Source: an uncultured Flavobacteriales bacterium
GTDB taxonomy: Bacteria; Bacteroidota; Bacteroidia; Flavobacteriales_E; Vicingaceae
NCBI GenBank assembly: GCA_905479995.1
Contig: CAJQON010000017.1
Coordinates: 1 to 64,000, forward strand
DNA length: 64,000 bases
Reading direction: 5' to 3'
The position numbers and the translations under genes were made by a program. Positions 53,307-62,010 of this stretch are shown one piece after another. How positions within the stretch are numbered: position 1 is the stretch's first letter; each line of letters begins with the position of its first letter. The notes under the pieces were generated by a model. That model was not told the DNA's origin and ran no database searches. It worked only from the letters and a program-made list of their open reading frames with translations.

Positions 53307-55082
53307 TTAGGCATAGCCAATGTCCATGTTGAGTTTTTGAACAAGTGTCGATAAATGTGGGTTTTTCTCACTCATTTTCACAAACTTTTCCTGTGGTGTG
53401 TAAGCTTTTTTGGTTTTTTCATCCTTGTTAATTTTCATGGCAACCTGCAAGTTAAAGTTAGAAAGTCCTGTTCTAATAAACTCTAAGAAATCAGCTAGTT
53501 GGGAGGTAAATTCTTCTTCGAGAGCTCTGTTTTCTACCAAAATGTTTATCACATCGTTTTCTATTGTAGGAATAGATTCAAAGATAGAGGCAAGGTTACT
53601 TTTTTTGTTGTTTTGTAAAATGGCTTTGAATTCATTCCATTTTACAATAAAATCATCTGTAGTATATTGTTCAGTTGGTCTATTGGTGATGTCAATTTCA
53701 TTTTGTTCCTCAATAATCTGTTGTTCAGAAGGTTTTTTATTGATGGAAATGCTGCTGGCAAAGTTTAAATTAATGTTGGTATTTAAAGGGATGGACTCTA
53801 AGGCTGACTTTGCTTCGGGTTCACCTATTTTAGGAATGGCAATTGCCGGTGTTTCAGTTTTTTCTGCTGGTGCAGCTGGTGGTACATAGTCTGGTTTTGG
53901 TGAAGGAGTTGGTTTTATTATAGTGGCCTTTGCAGTTGGTTTGTTTTTAAAGACGAGGTTAATTATGGAGTTTTTTTTTTCATTCACCTCATTACTAAGT
54001 GCGCAAAGTTGCATAAGCATTACCTCTACCAAAAGGCGTTGGTTTTTACTGGCCTTATAATTGGTGTCAGCTGTGTTAGTTATGGATAGCGATTTAATTA
54101 AATCATCTACTTGTGTTGACTTAGCTTGAGCAATGTATTTTTCTTTGATATTGTTTCCCACCTCTAGGAGAGCAACTGTTTTTTCATCCAATGAAACCAG
54201 TAAGTTTCTAAAGTGTTCTGCCAACCCATTAATAAAATTATGGCCGTCAAAGCCATTATTTAAAATTTCGTTGAATGTTAATAGACTGTCTGGTACATTT
54301 TTGCCAATAATAGCATCTGTTACCTTAAAATAGTAGTCGTAATCTAAAATATTTAAATTTTCAATTACATCCTTATAATTAATCGTTCCTCCCGAAAAAC
54401 TTACAATTTGATCGAACATTGATAGCGCATCTCTTAATGCACCATCGGCTTTTTGAGCTATAATGTGTATTCCGTCTTCTTCAGTGGTAATTTTCTCGTT
54501 TTTAGCAATATTTGTTAAGTGACTCGCAATGTCTTCAATTTGTATTCTATTAAAGTCAAAAATTTGACACCTTGAAAGGATAGTTGGTATAATTTTATGT
54601 TTTTCTGTTGTTGCTAAAATAAATATGGCATGCTTTGGTGGTTCTTCTAGGGTTTTAAGAAATGCATTAAAAGCTTGCTGAGACAACATATGTACCTCAT
54701 CAATAATATAAACTTTATGTGTTCCAAGTTGTGGCGCAAATCGAACCTGGTCAATTAAACTTCTTATATCATCAACTGAGTTGTTGGATGCGCCATCGAG
54801 TTCACTAATGTTGAGTGATCTATTTTCGTCAAATGCTACACAAGATTCACATTCGTTGCAAGCTTCAATTTTATCGGTAACATTAAAACAGTTTATTGTT
54901 TTGGCTAGAATTCTAGCACATGTAGTTTTCCCAACACCTCTTGGTCCGCAAAACAAAAAAGCCTGTGCCAAATGACTGCTTTTAATCGCATTTTTTAAGG
55001 TAGATGTTATCGAAAGTTGTCCTACAACTGAGTCAAAAGTAGTTGGTCTGTATTTTCTGGCTGAAACAATAAAATTTTCCAT
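53307..55082 (-). CDS. dnaX: DNA polymerase III subunit gamma/tau
   Basis: 591 aa, tau-type. The N-terminal AAA+ region has Walker A GPRGVGKTTCARI (residues about 46-58), a zinc-binding Cys set near 70-90, Walker B YIIDEVHMLS and the SRCQIFDF sensor region. The clamp-loader core ends at about residue 365. The C-terminal part (about 375-591) is Pro/Lys-rich and then helical, linking to the polymerase and helicase. A run of ten A lies at residues 368-371, so a short gamma form may be made. It is upstream of rpsP on the strand. Confidence 0.96.
   Translation of the reverse strand: MENFIVSARKYRPTTFDSVVGQLSITSTLKNAIKSSHLAQAFLFCGPRGVGKTTCARILAKTINCFNVTDKIEACNECESCVAFDENRSLNISELDGASNNSVDDIRSLIDQVRFAPQLGTHKVYIIDEVHMLSQQAFNAFLKTLEEPPKHAIFILATTEKHKIIPTILSRCQIFDFNRIQIEDIASHLTNIAKNEKITTEEDGIHIIAQKADGALRDALSMFDQIVSFSGGTINYKDVIENLNILDYDYYFKVTDAIIGKNVPDSLLTFNEILNNGFDGHNFINGLAEHFRNLLVSLDEKTVALLEVGNNIKEKYIAQAKSTQVDDLIKSLSITNTADTNYKASKNQRLLVEVMLMQLCALSNEVNEKKNSIINLVFKNKPTAKATIIKPTPSPKPDYVPPAAPAEKTETPAIAIPKIGEPEAKSALESIPLNTNINLNFASSISINKKPSEQQIIEEQNEIDITNRPTEQYTTDDFIVKWNEFKAILQNNKKSNLASIFESIPTIENDVINILVENRALEEEFTSQLADFLEFIRTGLSNFNLQVAMKINKDEKTKKAYTPQEKFVKMSEKNPHLSTLVQKLNMDIGYA
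53971..53980 (-). other. Ten-A homopolymer inside dnaX, candidate slippage site for a gamma-like product
   Basis: On the coding strand GAA AAA AAA AAC (codons 368-371) includes ten A in a row. One extra A, or a -1 ribosomal shift, gives AAA CTC CAT AAT TAA and a 374-aa product. One missing A gives ACT CCA TAA and a 372-aa product. Both cut the protein right after the clamp-loader core. E. coli and Thermus make gamma from dnaX at comparable A-runs by -1 frameshifting and transcriptional slippage respectively. Confidence 0.6.
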
Positions 55083-55238
55083 GGCATAGATTGAGCTACA
55101 AATATAGCGTTAAAAAGAGGGTTTATTTAGGTGTTATTTGGAATTAATTTTTAAACAATTTAGTTCGTTTATTAACCGTAATTTTGGCTAAACAATAATA
55201 AATTAGGCTTAACTGTTTAATAATCAATTAAATTTTTA

Positions 55239-55246
55239 TAAATTTG
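55239..55246 (+). promoter_or_regulatory. Possible -7 element of rpsF operon
   Basis: A perfect TAAATTTG (55239-55246) lies 44 nt before the rpsF ATG. No TTG box is seen at the right distance upstream; the best is TGTTTA near 55214. The call is weak but fits the only plausible promoter position. Confidence 0.4.
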
Positions 55247-55290
55247 CCGACCCTAAAAAAGGGATTAATACTAATTAAAATAAATTGGAA

Positions 55291-55626
55291 ATGACAAGAC
55301 GTTATGAAACTGTTTTCATCTTAACTCCCGTTTTATCTGCTGAGCAGGTAAAGGAAGCAGTTGTAAAATTTAAAGAATCTTTGAAGGCTGCAGGCGCAAA
55401 GCTTAAGCATGAAGAAGATTGGGGATTAAAAAAATTGGCTTACCCAATTCAGAAAAAATCAACTGGTTTTTACCATTTGTTTGAGTATGAAGCAGAGGGT
55501 GAATTGATTGCTAAACTAGAGGTTGACATGAAAAGAGACGAGAAAGTAATGCGTTTCTTAACTGTATCTTTAGATAAGCATGCAATTGCTTTTGTTGAAT
55601 CTAGAAAACAGAGAAAACAAGCGTAA
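55291..55626 (+). CDS. rpsF: Ribosomal protein bS6
   Basis: 111 aa from the ATG at 55291 ([12 protein letters not shown]); an in-frame TTG at 55285 would add two residues. The bS6 pattern is clear: [19 protein letters not shown], then [30 protein letters not shown] and the end region [13 protein letters not shown]. It binds the 30S platform as a pair with bS18. It is the first gene of rpsF-rpsR-rplI. Confidence 0.96.
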   Translation: MTRRYETVFILTPVLSAEQVKEAVVKFKESLKAAGAKLKHEEDWGLKKLAYPIQKKSTGFYHLFEYEAEGELIAKLEVDMKRDEKVMRFLTVSLDKHAIAFVESRKQRKQA

Positions 55627-55656
55627 GCTTAAGTTTAACTTTTAAAACCAAATACC

Positions 55657-55926
55657 ATGGCAGAAAATACTTCAGAAATTAGATATTTAACTCCTCCTAA
55701 TATTGAATTAACGAGAGAGAAATACTGTAGATTTCAAAAGAATAGAATTAAATATATTGATTATAAAGACGAAAAGTTTTTATTACAATTTGTAAACGAG
55801 CAAGGTAAATTACTTCCTAGAAGACTTACTGGAACTTCTTTGAAATACCAAAGAAAAGTAGCTCAAGCAATAAAAAGAGCTAGACACTTAGCTTTAATGC
55901 CTTACGTGGCAGATATGTTAAAATAA
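55657..55926 (+). CDS. rpsR: Ribosomal protein bS18
   Basis: 89 aa, normal for bS18. The blocks [35 protein letters not shown] and [16 protein letters not shown] are the family signature. It binds next to bS6 on the 30S platform. It lies 30 nt after rpsF and 16 nt before the rplI start. No SD is seen at its own start. Confidence 0.96.
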   Translation: MAENTSEIRYLTPPNIELTREKYCRFQKNRIKYIDYKDEKFLLQFVNEQGKLLPRRLTGTSLKYQRKVAQAIKRARHLALMPYVADMLK

Positions 55927-55929
55927 TTT

Positions 55930-55935
55930 AGGAGG
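55930..55935 (+). promoter_or_regulatory. Perfect AGGAGG ribosome-binding site of rplI
   Basis: AGGAGG (55930-55935) lies 7 nt before the rplI ATG (55943). Almost no other start in the window has an SD, which fits Bacteroidota, where the anti-SD of 16S rRNA is held by the ribosomal proteins bS21, bS18 and bS6. The exception here, downstream of rpsR, may report on free anti-SD. Confidence 0.8.
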
Positions 55936-55942
55936 CAAAATC

Positions 55943-56390
55943 ATGAAGATTATATTAAAAGAAAATATAGAGAACCTAGGGTTTAAAGATGAAGTTGTTA
56001 CCGTTAAAAACGGTTTCGGTAGAAACTATTTAATTCCTAAAGGTGTAGCAACATTAGCTACAGACTCAGCGCTTAAAGTTTTAGCAGAAAACTTAGCAAA
56101 GAGCAGTAAAAGATAAAAAAGTAAGAGACGAAGCTCAAAAAACGGCTGATGCCTTAAAAGAGTTGGTGGTAAAAGTTGGTGCTAAAGCTGGTGACAAAGG
56201 AAAAATATTTGGATCAGTAAACACTATTCAATTGGCTGAAGCTATTGAAAAACTTGGACACACTGTTGATAGAAAATACATCAAAATTAAAGGTGAATCT
56301 ATCAAGTCTTTAGGTGCTTATGAAGCTTCAATTAGATTACATAAAGATGTAGCTACTGATGTGAAGTTTGAAGTGGTTGCTGACAAATAA
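55943..56390 (+). pseudogene. rplI: Ribosomal protein bL9 gene split by a frameshift
   Basis: The start ATG 55943 gives a normal bL9 N-domain ([31 protein letters not shown]) but the frame ends at a TAA at 56114-56116 after 57 codons. The C-domain continues in the +1 frame from about 56100 ([13 protein letters not shown] onwards, to the stop at 56388-56390). Joining residues 1-53 with the 96 codons from 56100 gives 149 aa, the normal bL9 length. The simplest cause is loss of an AG in an AGAG repeat (55943 frame ...GCA AAG AGC). It could be a true mutation or an assembly error; bL9 is dispensable in E. coli. No recoding signal is seen. Confidence 0.85.
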
Positions 56391-56410
56391 GATCTTACTT
56401 TATTGATATA

Positions 56411-56443
56411 AAAAAAGCCTTGCAATTTGCAAGGCTTTTTTTT
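56411..56443. terminator. Bidirectional terminator after rplI
   Basis: Stem AGCCTTGCA / TGCAAGGCT (56416-56424, 56428-56436) with a three-base loop, flanked by an A-run and a T-run. It serves the rpsF-rpsR-rplI transcript and the convergent lipoprotein gene. Confidence 0.9.
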
Positions 56444-56458
56444 ATGCTTGATTTATTC

Positions 56459-57226
56459 TTAATTAAAGTATTCAATTTCTCTAACTAGTATTCCGCTTGG
56501 GTTTTTGTTTTCAAAGACAATCTTTTTCGTCCAATTTCCTTTAGAGTCATAATTGTACATGTAAGTATGGTTTGATTCATCACCACCATAGTTCATCTCA
56601 ATTTGACTGCCATGTGTATCATTTTTATAGTTATTTTTTGCAAACAGTTGCTCTTCCTTATAAAGTTCAGATTTTAAGAGCAGTCCGCTCTCGTCATACT
56701 CAAACACCTGTTTAAATTCAATAACATTATCTCCTTTAATATGACTCAATTCAGTCATGTTTCCATTCTCATCGTAAGTAAATTTTTCTGACCAGTTGAA
56801 ACGGCCATCATTTGTACGGTAATTTAGCTCTTTTGGGGAGCCATTTTCGCCCAATTCATACTTTCCAGTTCCAAATAGAAGTCCTTGAGAATCATACTCA
56901 TTGTATTCAATTAATTTGTTGTCTTGGTACAAGTACATTATTCGATTAGCTAAAGTTCCATCAGGAATGTAGTCATTTTGTTCAATGCTAAAACCATCTA
57001 AATTAAAAAGAAACTCTTTGTTGTAAATGTGTTTCACCTTTTCACCATTTACAATTTCGCTAAAGTCATCAACAGCTAAAAATTTAATTTCTTTAATTGC
57101 TTTAACTTTTCCTTTAAGCTGAAGTCTATTCCAGTCATTGTCTTCATGTTCAGATAGTGTGATGCTTTTTTCGCTGCACGAGAAAAAAATTAAAACACTG
57201 AAACAAATAAAAATAGCCCTTTTCAT
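56459..57226 (-). CDS. Lipoprotein with YD/RHS-like repeats
   Basis: 255 aa. The lipobox Cys is C17 (IFFSCSEK). The mature protein repeats a motif close to (F/Y)(T/E)YDENGN or YDSQGL (FTYDENGNMTELSHIKG, FEYDESGLLLKSE, YNYDSKGNWTKKIV), as in YD repeats of RHS proteins. It is short and has no toxin end, so it is probably a surface or periplasmic beta-repeat protein. Its role is unknown. Confidence 0.8.
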   Translation of the reverse strand: MKRAIFICFSVLIFFSCSEKSITLSEHEDNDWNRLQLKGKVKAIKEIKFLAVDDFSEIVNGEKVKHIYNKEFLFNLDGFSIEQNDYIPDGTLANRIMYLYQDNKLIEYNEYDSQGLLFGTGKYELGENGSPKELNYRTNDGRFNWSEKFTYDENGNMTELSHIKGDNVIEFKQVFEYDESGLLLKSELYKEEQLFAKNNYKNDTHGSQIEMNYGGDESNHTYMYNYDSKGNWTKKIVFENKNPSGILVREIEYFN

Positions 57227-57361
57227 AATCGATAGTTAGTTTGTAAGGTCTAAATGTAATTATTTTAACAAATAATTAAAAAATTATTAGACTAACCTTC
57301 TTATTTAATTTATGAACCATTGTTTTTAATATTTTAATTTTGGGGCCTAAAACAAATTGGA

Positions 57362-58657
57362 TTGAATAAGGAGATTTTTAAATTGGCGGGCCCTAATGTT
57401 TTGGCAAATTTATCTGTACCATTTTTAAGTGCTATTGATGTTGCTTTAATGGGGCATTTAAACGGGGTATCCTATATTTTGTCCATTGGGTTTGGAGTAA
57501 TGATCTTTAACTTTATTTATTGGGCTTTTGGATTTTTAAGAATGGGAATTACTGGGATGACAGCTCAAGAGGTGGGTAAAGGAAATGAGGAAGAGGCTTA
57601 TCGTTTGTTGTTTAGAGGGCTTTTAATTGCTGGGGTTGGGGCTTTATTGCTTTTTTTATTTAGAGGTGTTTTGCTGCAACTTGCACTTTATTTAATTGAT
57701 TCTACCGAGTTGGTCAATTTCCACACATCGTCTTACTTTAACATTAGAATTTATGCTGCTCCGGCAACCTTGGGGCTGTATGCTTTTATTGGTTGGTTTT
57801 TAGGAAAACAAAATGCCATTATACCTATGGTAGTTACCATTTCGGTTAATATTTTAAACGCAAGCATTAGCTATATTTTGGTAAGCTATTTTAACATGAA
57901 AACCGAAGGAGTTGCTTTGGGTACAGTTGCAGCACAGTATTTAGGGCTTATGCTGTCTGTTACTTCCTTTTACTTTTATTATAAAAAAGGCTTATCTAAA
58001 GCTTCGTTTAAAGGTGTGCTAGAGCTTAAAGCCTTAAAAACATTTGTAATGGTTAATGTTGATATTTTAGTGCGAACGCTTTGTTTAATATTCTCCTTGT
58101 CCTTTTTTAAAGTAATGTCGGCCAAAGAAAACGAACTGGTTGGAGCTGCTAATATTTTATTGTTAGAGTTTATTACCATTGCTGCTTATGGTATTGATGG
58201 TTTTGCTTTTGCAGCAGAATCTATTAGTGGAAAATATTTTGGCGCGAAAAATAGCGTTAAGTTTAAAAAAGCTGTTCGTTACTGTTTTTATTGGGGGGTT
58301 GGTTTTGGGTTTCTTTACGCGATAGTGTATTGGCTATTTGGACATAGTATTTTACAGTTTTTAACCGACCAACAAGAAGTGATAGACATTGCTATGGAAT
58401 ATTTGGGGTGGTTGGTGTTGTTTCCTGTTTTAAGTGTTGTTCCGTTTGTTTGGGATGGAATTTATATTGGATTAACTGCTTCAAAAGCGATGAGGAACAC
58501 CATGTTATTTTCTACTTTTTTGATTTTTGTTCCAGCTTATTACTTTTTCCTTCCTATGGGTAATCACGGCTTATGGCTGGCTATGATTTTGTTTGTTTTA
58601 GCCCGAGGAATAAGTCAAACCATATTGGCTAAAAAAGTAGTTTTTGGTAAATTATAA
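57362..58657 (+). CDS. MATE-family efflux pump (DinF-like)
   Basis: 431 aa starting at TTG. There are twelve hydrophobic segments in two repeats. The start FKLAGPNVLANLSVPFLSAIDVALMG is the MATE signature, and a TAATTTTG element lies at 57335-57342, 20 nt before. The DinF subgroup is suggested by the AIDVALMG and GMTAQEVGKGN blocks. MATE proteins export drugs or organic cations in exchange for sodium or protons. It is a single gene. Confidence 0.92.
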   Translation: MNKEIFKLAGPNVLANLSVPFLSAIDVALMGHLNGVSYILSIGFGVMIFNFIYWAFGFLRMGITGMTAQEVGKGNEEEAYRLLFRGLLIAGVGALLLFLFRGVLLQLALYLIDSTELVNFHTSSYFNIRIYAAPATLGLYAFIGWFLGKQNAIIPMVVTISVNILNASISYILVSYFNMKTEGVALGTVAAQYLGLMLSVTSFYFYYKKGLSKASFKGVLELKALKTFVMVNVDILVRTLCLIFSLSFFKVMSAKENELVGAANILLLEFITIAAYGIDGFAFAAESISGKYFGAKNSVKFKKAVRYCFYWGVGFGFLYAIVYWLFGHSILQFLTDQQEVIDIAMEYLGWLVLFPVLSVVPFVWDGIYIGLTASKAMRNTMLFSTFLIFVPAYYFFLPMGNHGLWLAMILFVLARGISQTILAKKVVFGKL

Positions 58658-58732
58658 ACTATTAAGAGCAACCGAGACAATAATTATTCGTCTATAAGGT
58701 TATATTTGCTATAAACAGCTAAAATCTATCTT

Positions 58733-59014
58733 ATGAAACTAATCAGCAGAATACTTTTCGTTTGCCTATTGTCAATCACTTTTTCATTGTCAAGTTATGG
58801 TCAAAATAAAACAAGTACAACAACGCCTCAAACCCCAGTAGTAGAAGTTGTTTATGAATTACCTAAAAAAGTAGACTATAAAGTTTTTGGTCCAACTGGT
58901 GAATTGGTAGTTGAAGGGAAAGGAAAGTCTATAAAAATGACTGGTTTTGCCGAAGGAACTTACTTTATTGAGTATGATGGTAAAAATGTAAAGTACCTTT
59001 TGAAAAAGAAGTAA
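58733..59014 (+). CDS. Small exported protein
   Basis: 93 aa. A signal peptide is at residues 1-23 (ILFVCLLSITFSLSSYGQ). The rest is a short beta-rich stretch (VDYKVFGPTGELVVEGKGKS and KMTGFAEGTYFIEYD), which looks like the half of a T9SS sorting domain or a small Ig-like unit. It has no further domain. The stop is directly adjacent to the convergent acyltransferase stop. Confidence 0.75.
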   Translation: MKLISRILFVCLLSITFSLSSYGQNKTSTTTPQTPVVEVVYELPKKVDYKVFGPTGELVVEGKGKSIKMTGFAEGTYFIEYDGKNVKYLLKKK

Positions 59015-60175
59015 TTACTTTTTCGATTTATTGGAAGTTATTTTTTCACGTAAGTGTAAAAAGGGTTGTTCAAAAAAATGGAACGATAGGCTTGAAAGTA
59101 CTACTGAAGCCGAAAACGAAATTAGCAGGAACGAACCAACAGTGATCCAATTATCTAATACAATATTTTTGTAAATAAAGTACTCTCTTAATCCGTGTAC
59201 AATAAAAATGTGGTATACATATAGGCCATAGCTAATTTTGCCTAAATAGCTCAGCGGATTTTTACGACCAAATTTTATCTTTGAATTTGGAGGTAGAAAC
59301 ATGGCGATAAGTGCAGCAAATAAAATGGCAATTACTGTAGATCTAAATAGGTTGGTAAAACTTCCAGCTTCATAAGGATAAAGTATTTTTTGGAAAACCA
59401 CAAATAGAACTACCATCGCTATAATTCCTAATCTTGCCCATGATGGAATTTTTTGAATGTTTGCAATTAGTTTGTCGTAGCTTGTAACTACGTAATACCC
59501 GAGAATTCCCCCTATAGCAAAAAAATCTAAATTGGTAAACAAATCATTCGTTTCAATTTTTGAGTTGTGTGTTATAAAAGGTTCAAAATACCTTGCGGTT
59601 ATTGCTAAAAATATGGAGCTTATTAAAAAGGGTAAGATTCTTTTTTTCGGAATAAAAAATAACACTATCACCCATAAAATGTAAAAGTGTTCTTCTATAC
59701 AAAGTGTCCAAAACATTCGTATTGTATTTGTATTGGAGTGCGAGTCCATGATGTACATTTTGTAGTTTTCTAAAAAGGTAAATGAAAACCTCCAATCTAA
59801 ATCATATCCTTGGCTATAGGAATTATAACCCAAATACATAGTTTTAAAGTCGAGCGGTAAAAAATAAATGAGCGATATTATTAGAAAGTATAAAGGCCAT
59901 ATTCGAAGCGACCGCCTAATAAAAAATCGTTTTAAACTTATTTTTTCGGTATTCATTTTTTCATTTACCAATAAGTAGGTAATTAAAAAACCACTAAGCA
60001 CAAAAAAGAAAGAAACTCCAATACCTCCACCAGCTTTTAAAAAAGCGAAAATGGGAAGTGCTCCAGCAACAAGTGGGATGTGAAGAAGATATACTTTGAG
60101 AAAAGCAAAAAATCGGAGTCCGTCTAACGATTCAAAATGCAAGCGCTTTGTATTGTTTTTTGCACTTGCTTGCAT
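59015..60175 (-). CDS. Membrane acyltransferase, OafA/YrhL type (acyltransferase 3)
   Basis: 386 aa with about ten transmembrane helices. The N-terminus FESLDGLRFFAFLKVYLLHIPL carries the conserved R and His; FFFVLSGFLITYLL and RFFIRRSLRIWPLYFLII are further family marks. These enzymes acylate surface sugars, lipids or peptidoglycan. The start follows the hemN stop without a gap. The acceptor is unknown. Confidence 0.92.
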   Translation of the reverse strand: MQASAKNNTKRLHFESLDGLRFFAFLKVYLLHIPLVAGALPIFAFLKAGGGIGVSFFFVLSGFLITYLLVNEKMNTEKISLKRFFIRRSLRIWPLYFLIISLIYFLPLDFKTMYLGYNSYSQGYDLDWRFSFTFLENYKMYIMDSHSNTNTIRMFWTLCIEEHFYILWVIVLFFIPKKRILPFLISSIFLAITARYFEPFITHNSKIETNDLFTNLDFFAIGGILGYYVVTSYDKLIANIQKIPSWARLGIIAMVVLFVVFQKILYPYEAGSFTNLFRSTVIAILFAALIAMFLPPNSKIKFGRKNPLSYLGKISYGLYVYHIFIVHGLREYFIYKNIVLDNWITVGSFLLISFSASVVLSSLSFHFFEQPFLHLREKITSNKSKK

Positions 60176-61540
60176 TTAAATGGTCATTGAAAATACTCTT
60201 GTGGTAGGCTTGTTTCTGAGTAAGTGTAAGTCGAATGCCATGCAAACATTTCTAACAAAAGGACGTGCATTCTCAGGAAGAGACAATCCATTTTCTGTTA
60301 GAATTACTAAGCCGTCTTGTTCCATTTCTTTTAATCGAGCAATACATTCTTGTAGTTCAGGAAATTGAAGTGCTTCATCTTCCCAATTGGTTTCAAAATG
60401 ACACATAATGTTTAAGATGTGCTTTCTAATTACAAGATCTTCAGCATTTAAATCGTGTCCTCTAAAAATTGGGATTACACCTTTGTTTACAATTTCTGTG
60501 TATTCTTCAACGGTTTTTACGTTTTGTGCAAAACTGTACCAGCTATCGCTAATAGAGCTCATTCCTAGGCCAACCATCAACTTGGTTTTTCCTGCAGTAT
60601 AACCCATAAAGTTTCTGTGTAAACTTTTTTGGGTCATCGCCTTGTGTAAAGAATCTGTTTTTAAGGCAAAATGATCCATTCCAATTTCTTCGTAGCCTAA
60701 ATCATGAAGCAACTGCTTGCCGCTTTCGTAAAGCGTTCTTTTTAATTCAGCACTAGGCAAATCGTTTTCATCATAACCTCGCTGTCCAACACCTTTAATC
60801 CATGGTACATGTGCATAGCTGTAAAAAGCAATTCTGTCGGGTTTTAACTCTTTGGTAAGGTTAATTGTATCAATAATACTTTCTTCAGTTTGGTGAGGTA
60901 AACCAAATACTAAGTCATGGCTTACAGAAGTATAGCCAATTTTTCGAGAATTATCTGTTGCCTCTTTAACCTTATTAAAAGGCTGTATTCTGTTAATGGT
61001 TTTCTGGACTTTATCATTGTAATCTTGAACACCAAAGCTGTTTCTTCTAAAGCCTAAATCATACAATTGTTGTAAGTGTTCTGTTGTGGTATTGTTTGGG
61101 TGAGCTTCAAAACTAAACTCATAATCAGCGCATTTTTCGGCTTTAGCCATAATGCCATTAATTAGCTTTGCTAAGTTTTCGGCACTAAAAAAAGTTGGCG
61201 TTCCTCCTCCTAAATGTAATTCTTTAATTCGTGGTTTGCCTTCAAATAGGTCGCAGTATAAATCCCATTCTTTTAGCACAACATCAATGTAGGGTTCTTC
61301 AACGCCATGTTGTTTAGTAATGCGTTTGTGGCATCCACAAAAAGTGCATAAGTTTTCGCAAAATGGTAAATGAATGTAAATGCTTATTCCTTCCGAATCG
61401 TTAGATTCTATAAAAGATTTTTTTACCGAATTAACCCATGTTACATAATCTATTCCTTCTTTATTCCAATAGGGAACTGTAGGGTAGCTGGTGTATCTCG
61501 GGCCAGCAATGTTGTATTTTTGAATGAGATTATCGTTCAT
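60176..61540 (-). CDS. hemN: Oxygen-independent coproporphyrinogen III oxidase HemN
   Basis: 454 aa radical-SAM enzyme. The cluster Cys are C61, C65 and C68 in IHLPFCENLCTFCGC, with a fourth C70. ELHLGGGTPTF and the FGVQDYNDKVQKTINR block support HemN, and the length with the C-terminal HemN domain is complete. It turns coproporphyrinogen III into protoporphyrinogen IX without oxygen. Its Fe-S cluster depends on assembly systems such as the suf operon here. The start directly follows a stop and the stop directly precedes the next start. Confidence 0.96.
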   Translation of the reverse strand: MNDNLIQKYNIAGPRYTSYPTVPYWNKEGIDYVTWVNSVKKSFIESNDSEGISIYIHLPFCENLCTFCGCHKRITKQHGVEEPYIDVVLKEWDLYCDLFEGKPRIKELHLGGGTPTFFSAENLAKLINGIMAKAEKCADYEFSFEAHPNNTTTEHLQQLYDLGFRRNSFGVQDYNDKVQKTINRIQPFNKVKEATDNSRKIGYTSVSHDLVFGLPHQTEESIIDTINLTKELKPDRIAFYSYAHVPWIKGVGQRGYDENDLPSAELKRTLYESGKQLLHDLGYEEIGMDHFALKTDSLHKAMTQKSLHRNFMGYTAGKTKLMVGLGMSSISDSWYSFAQNVKTVEEYTEIVNKGVIPIFRGHDLNAEDLVIRKHILNIMCHFETNWEDEALQFPELQECIARLKEMEQDGLVILTENGLSLPENARPFVRNVCMAFDLHLLRNKPTTRVFSMTI

Positions 61541-62008
61541 TTATCGTACGTTGTTTTTAATGTAATATCCTAGTACAAAAGAAACGCAACCAGGTTTGGT
61601 GTCATTTAATACTTCGTACTTTACCATCATTTTTCGTTGAGGAAATTCCATGGTTACCTCGTAAGTTTTGTTTTTGGTTAATTTAGAAGTCTCGCTGCTA
61701 AACACTTTTTCGTACCTACCTGCACCTCTTTTTTTTCCTAAATCATACAAGCTTATGGTGGTGCCTTCTGGTAATGCTGAAGCATCAAAAATAAGTTTGT
61801 AAACCACTCCTTTGTAAAGGTTTATTTGGTATTCCTCTATTAGAGTATTGTCGGCTGTTTGAATCTCTGTGCTTCTGTGGTTATCGTAAACTGCAGCACC
61901 AAGCATTTGGTGAATTTGTTTTTTCTTGAGTTTTTCGCATTGCGCAAAAGACTGTGATAATCCAAATGCTATTAATGCAATAAGTAAAATAGAAGCTTTT
62001 GAATTCAT
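61541..62008 (-). CDS. Exported protein of unknown function in the gld-hemN operon
   Basis: 155 aa. A signal peptide is at residues 1-22 (ILLIALIAFGLSQSFAQ). The mature region is beta-rich with TTISLYDLGKKRGAGRYEKVF and ends in SFVLGYYIKNNVR. It is located 2 nt after gldC and directly before hemN, so it is part of one transcript. No family recognised. Confidence 0.75.
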   Translation of the reverse strand: MNSKASILLIALIAFGLSQSFAQCEKLKKKQIHQMLGAAVYDNHRSTEIQTADNTLIEEYQINLYKGVVYKLIFDASALPEGTTISLYDLGKKRGAGRYEKVFSSETSKLTKNKTYEVTMEFPQRKMMVKYEVLNDTKPGCVSFVLGYYIKNNVR

Positions 62009-62010
62009 AT

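Noticed and set aside
56094-56120. Programmed frameshift in rplI
   Set aside because: No known recoding signal (slippery heptamer with downstream stem, or CTT-TGA) is present, and bL9 genes are not known to use recoding. A mutation or assembly error is simpler.
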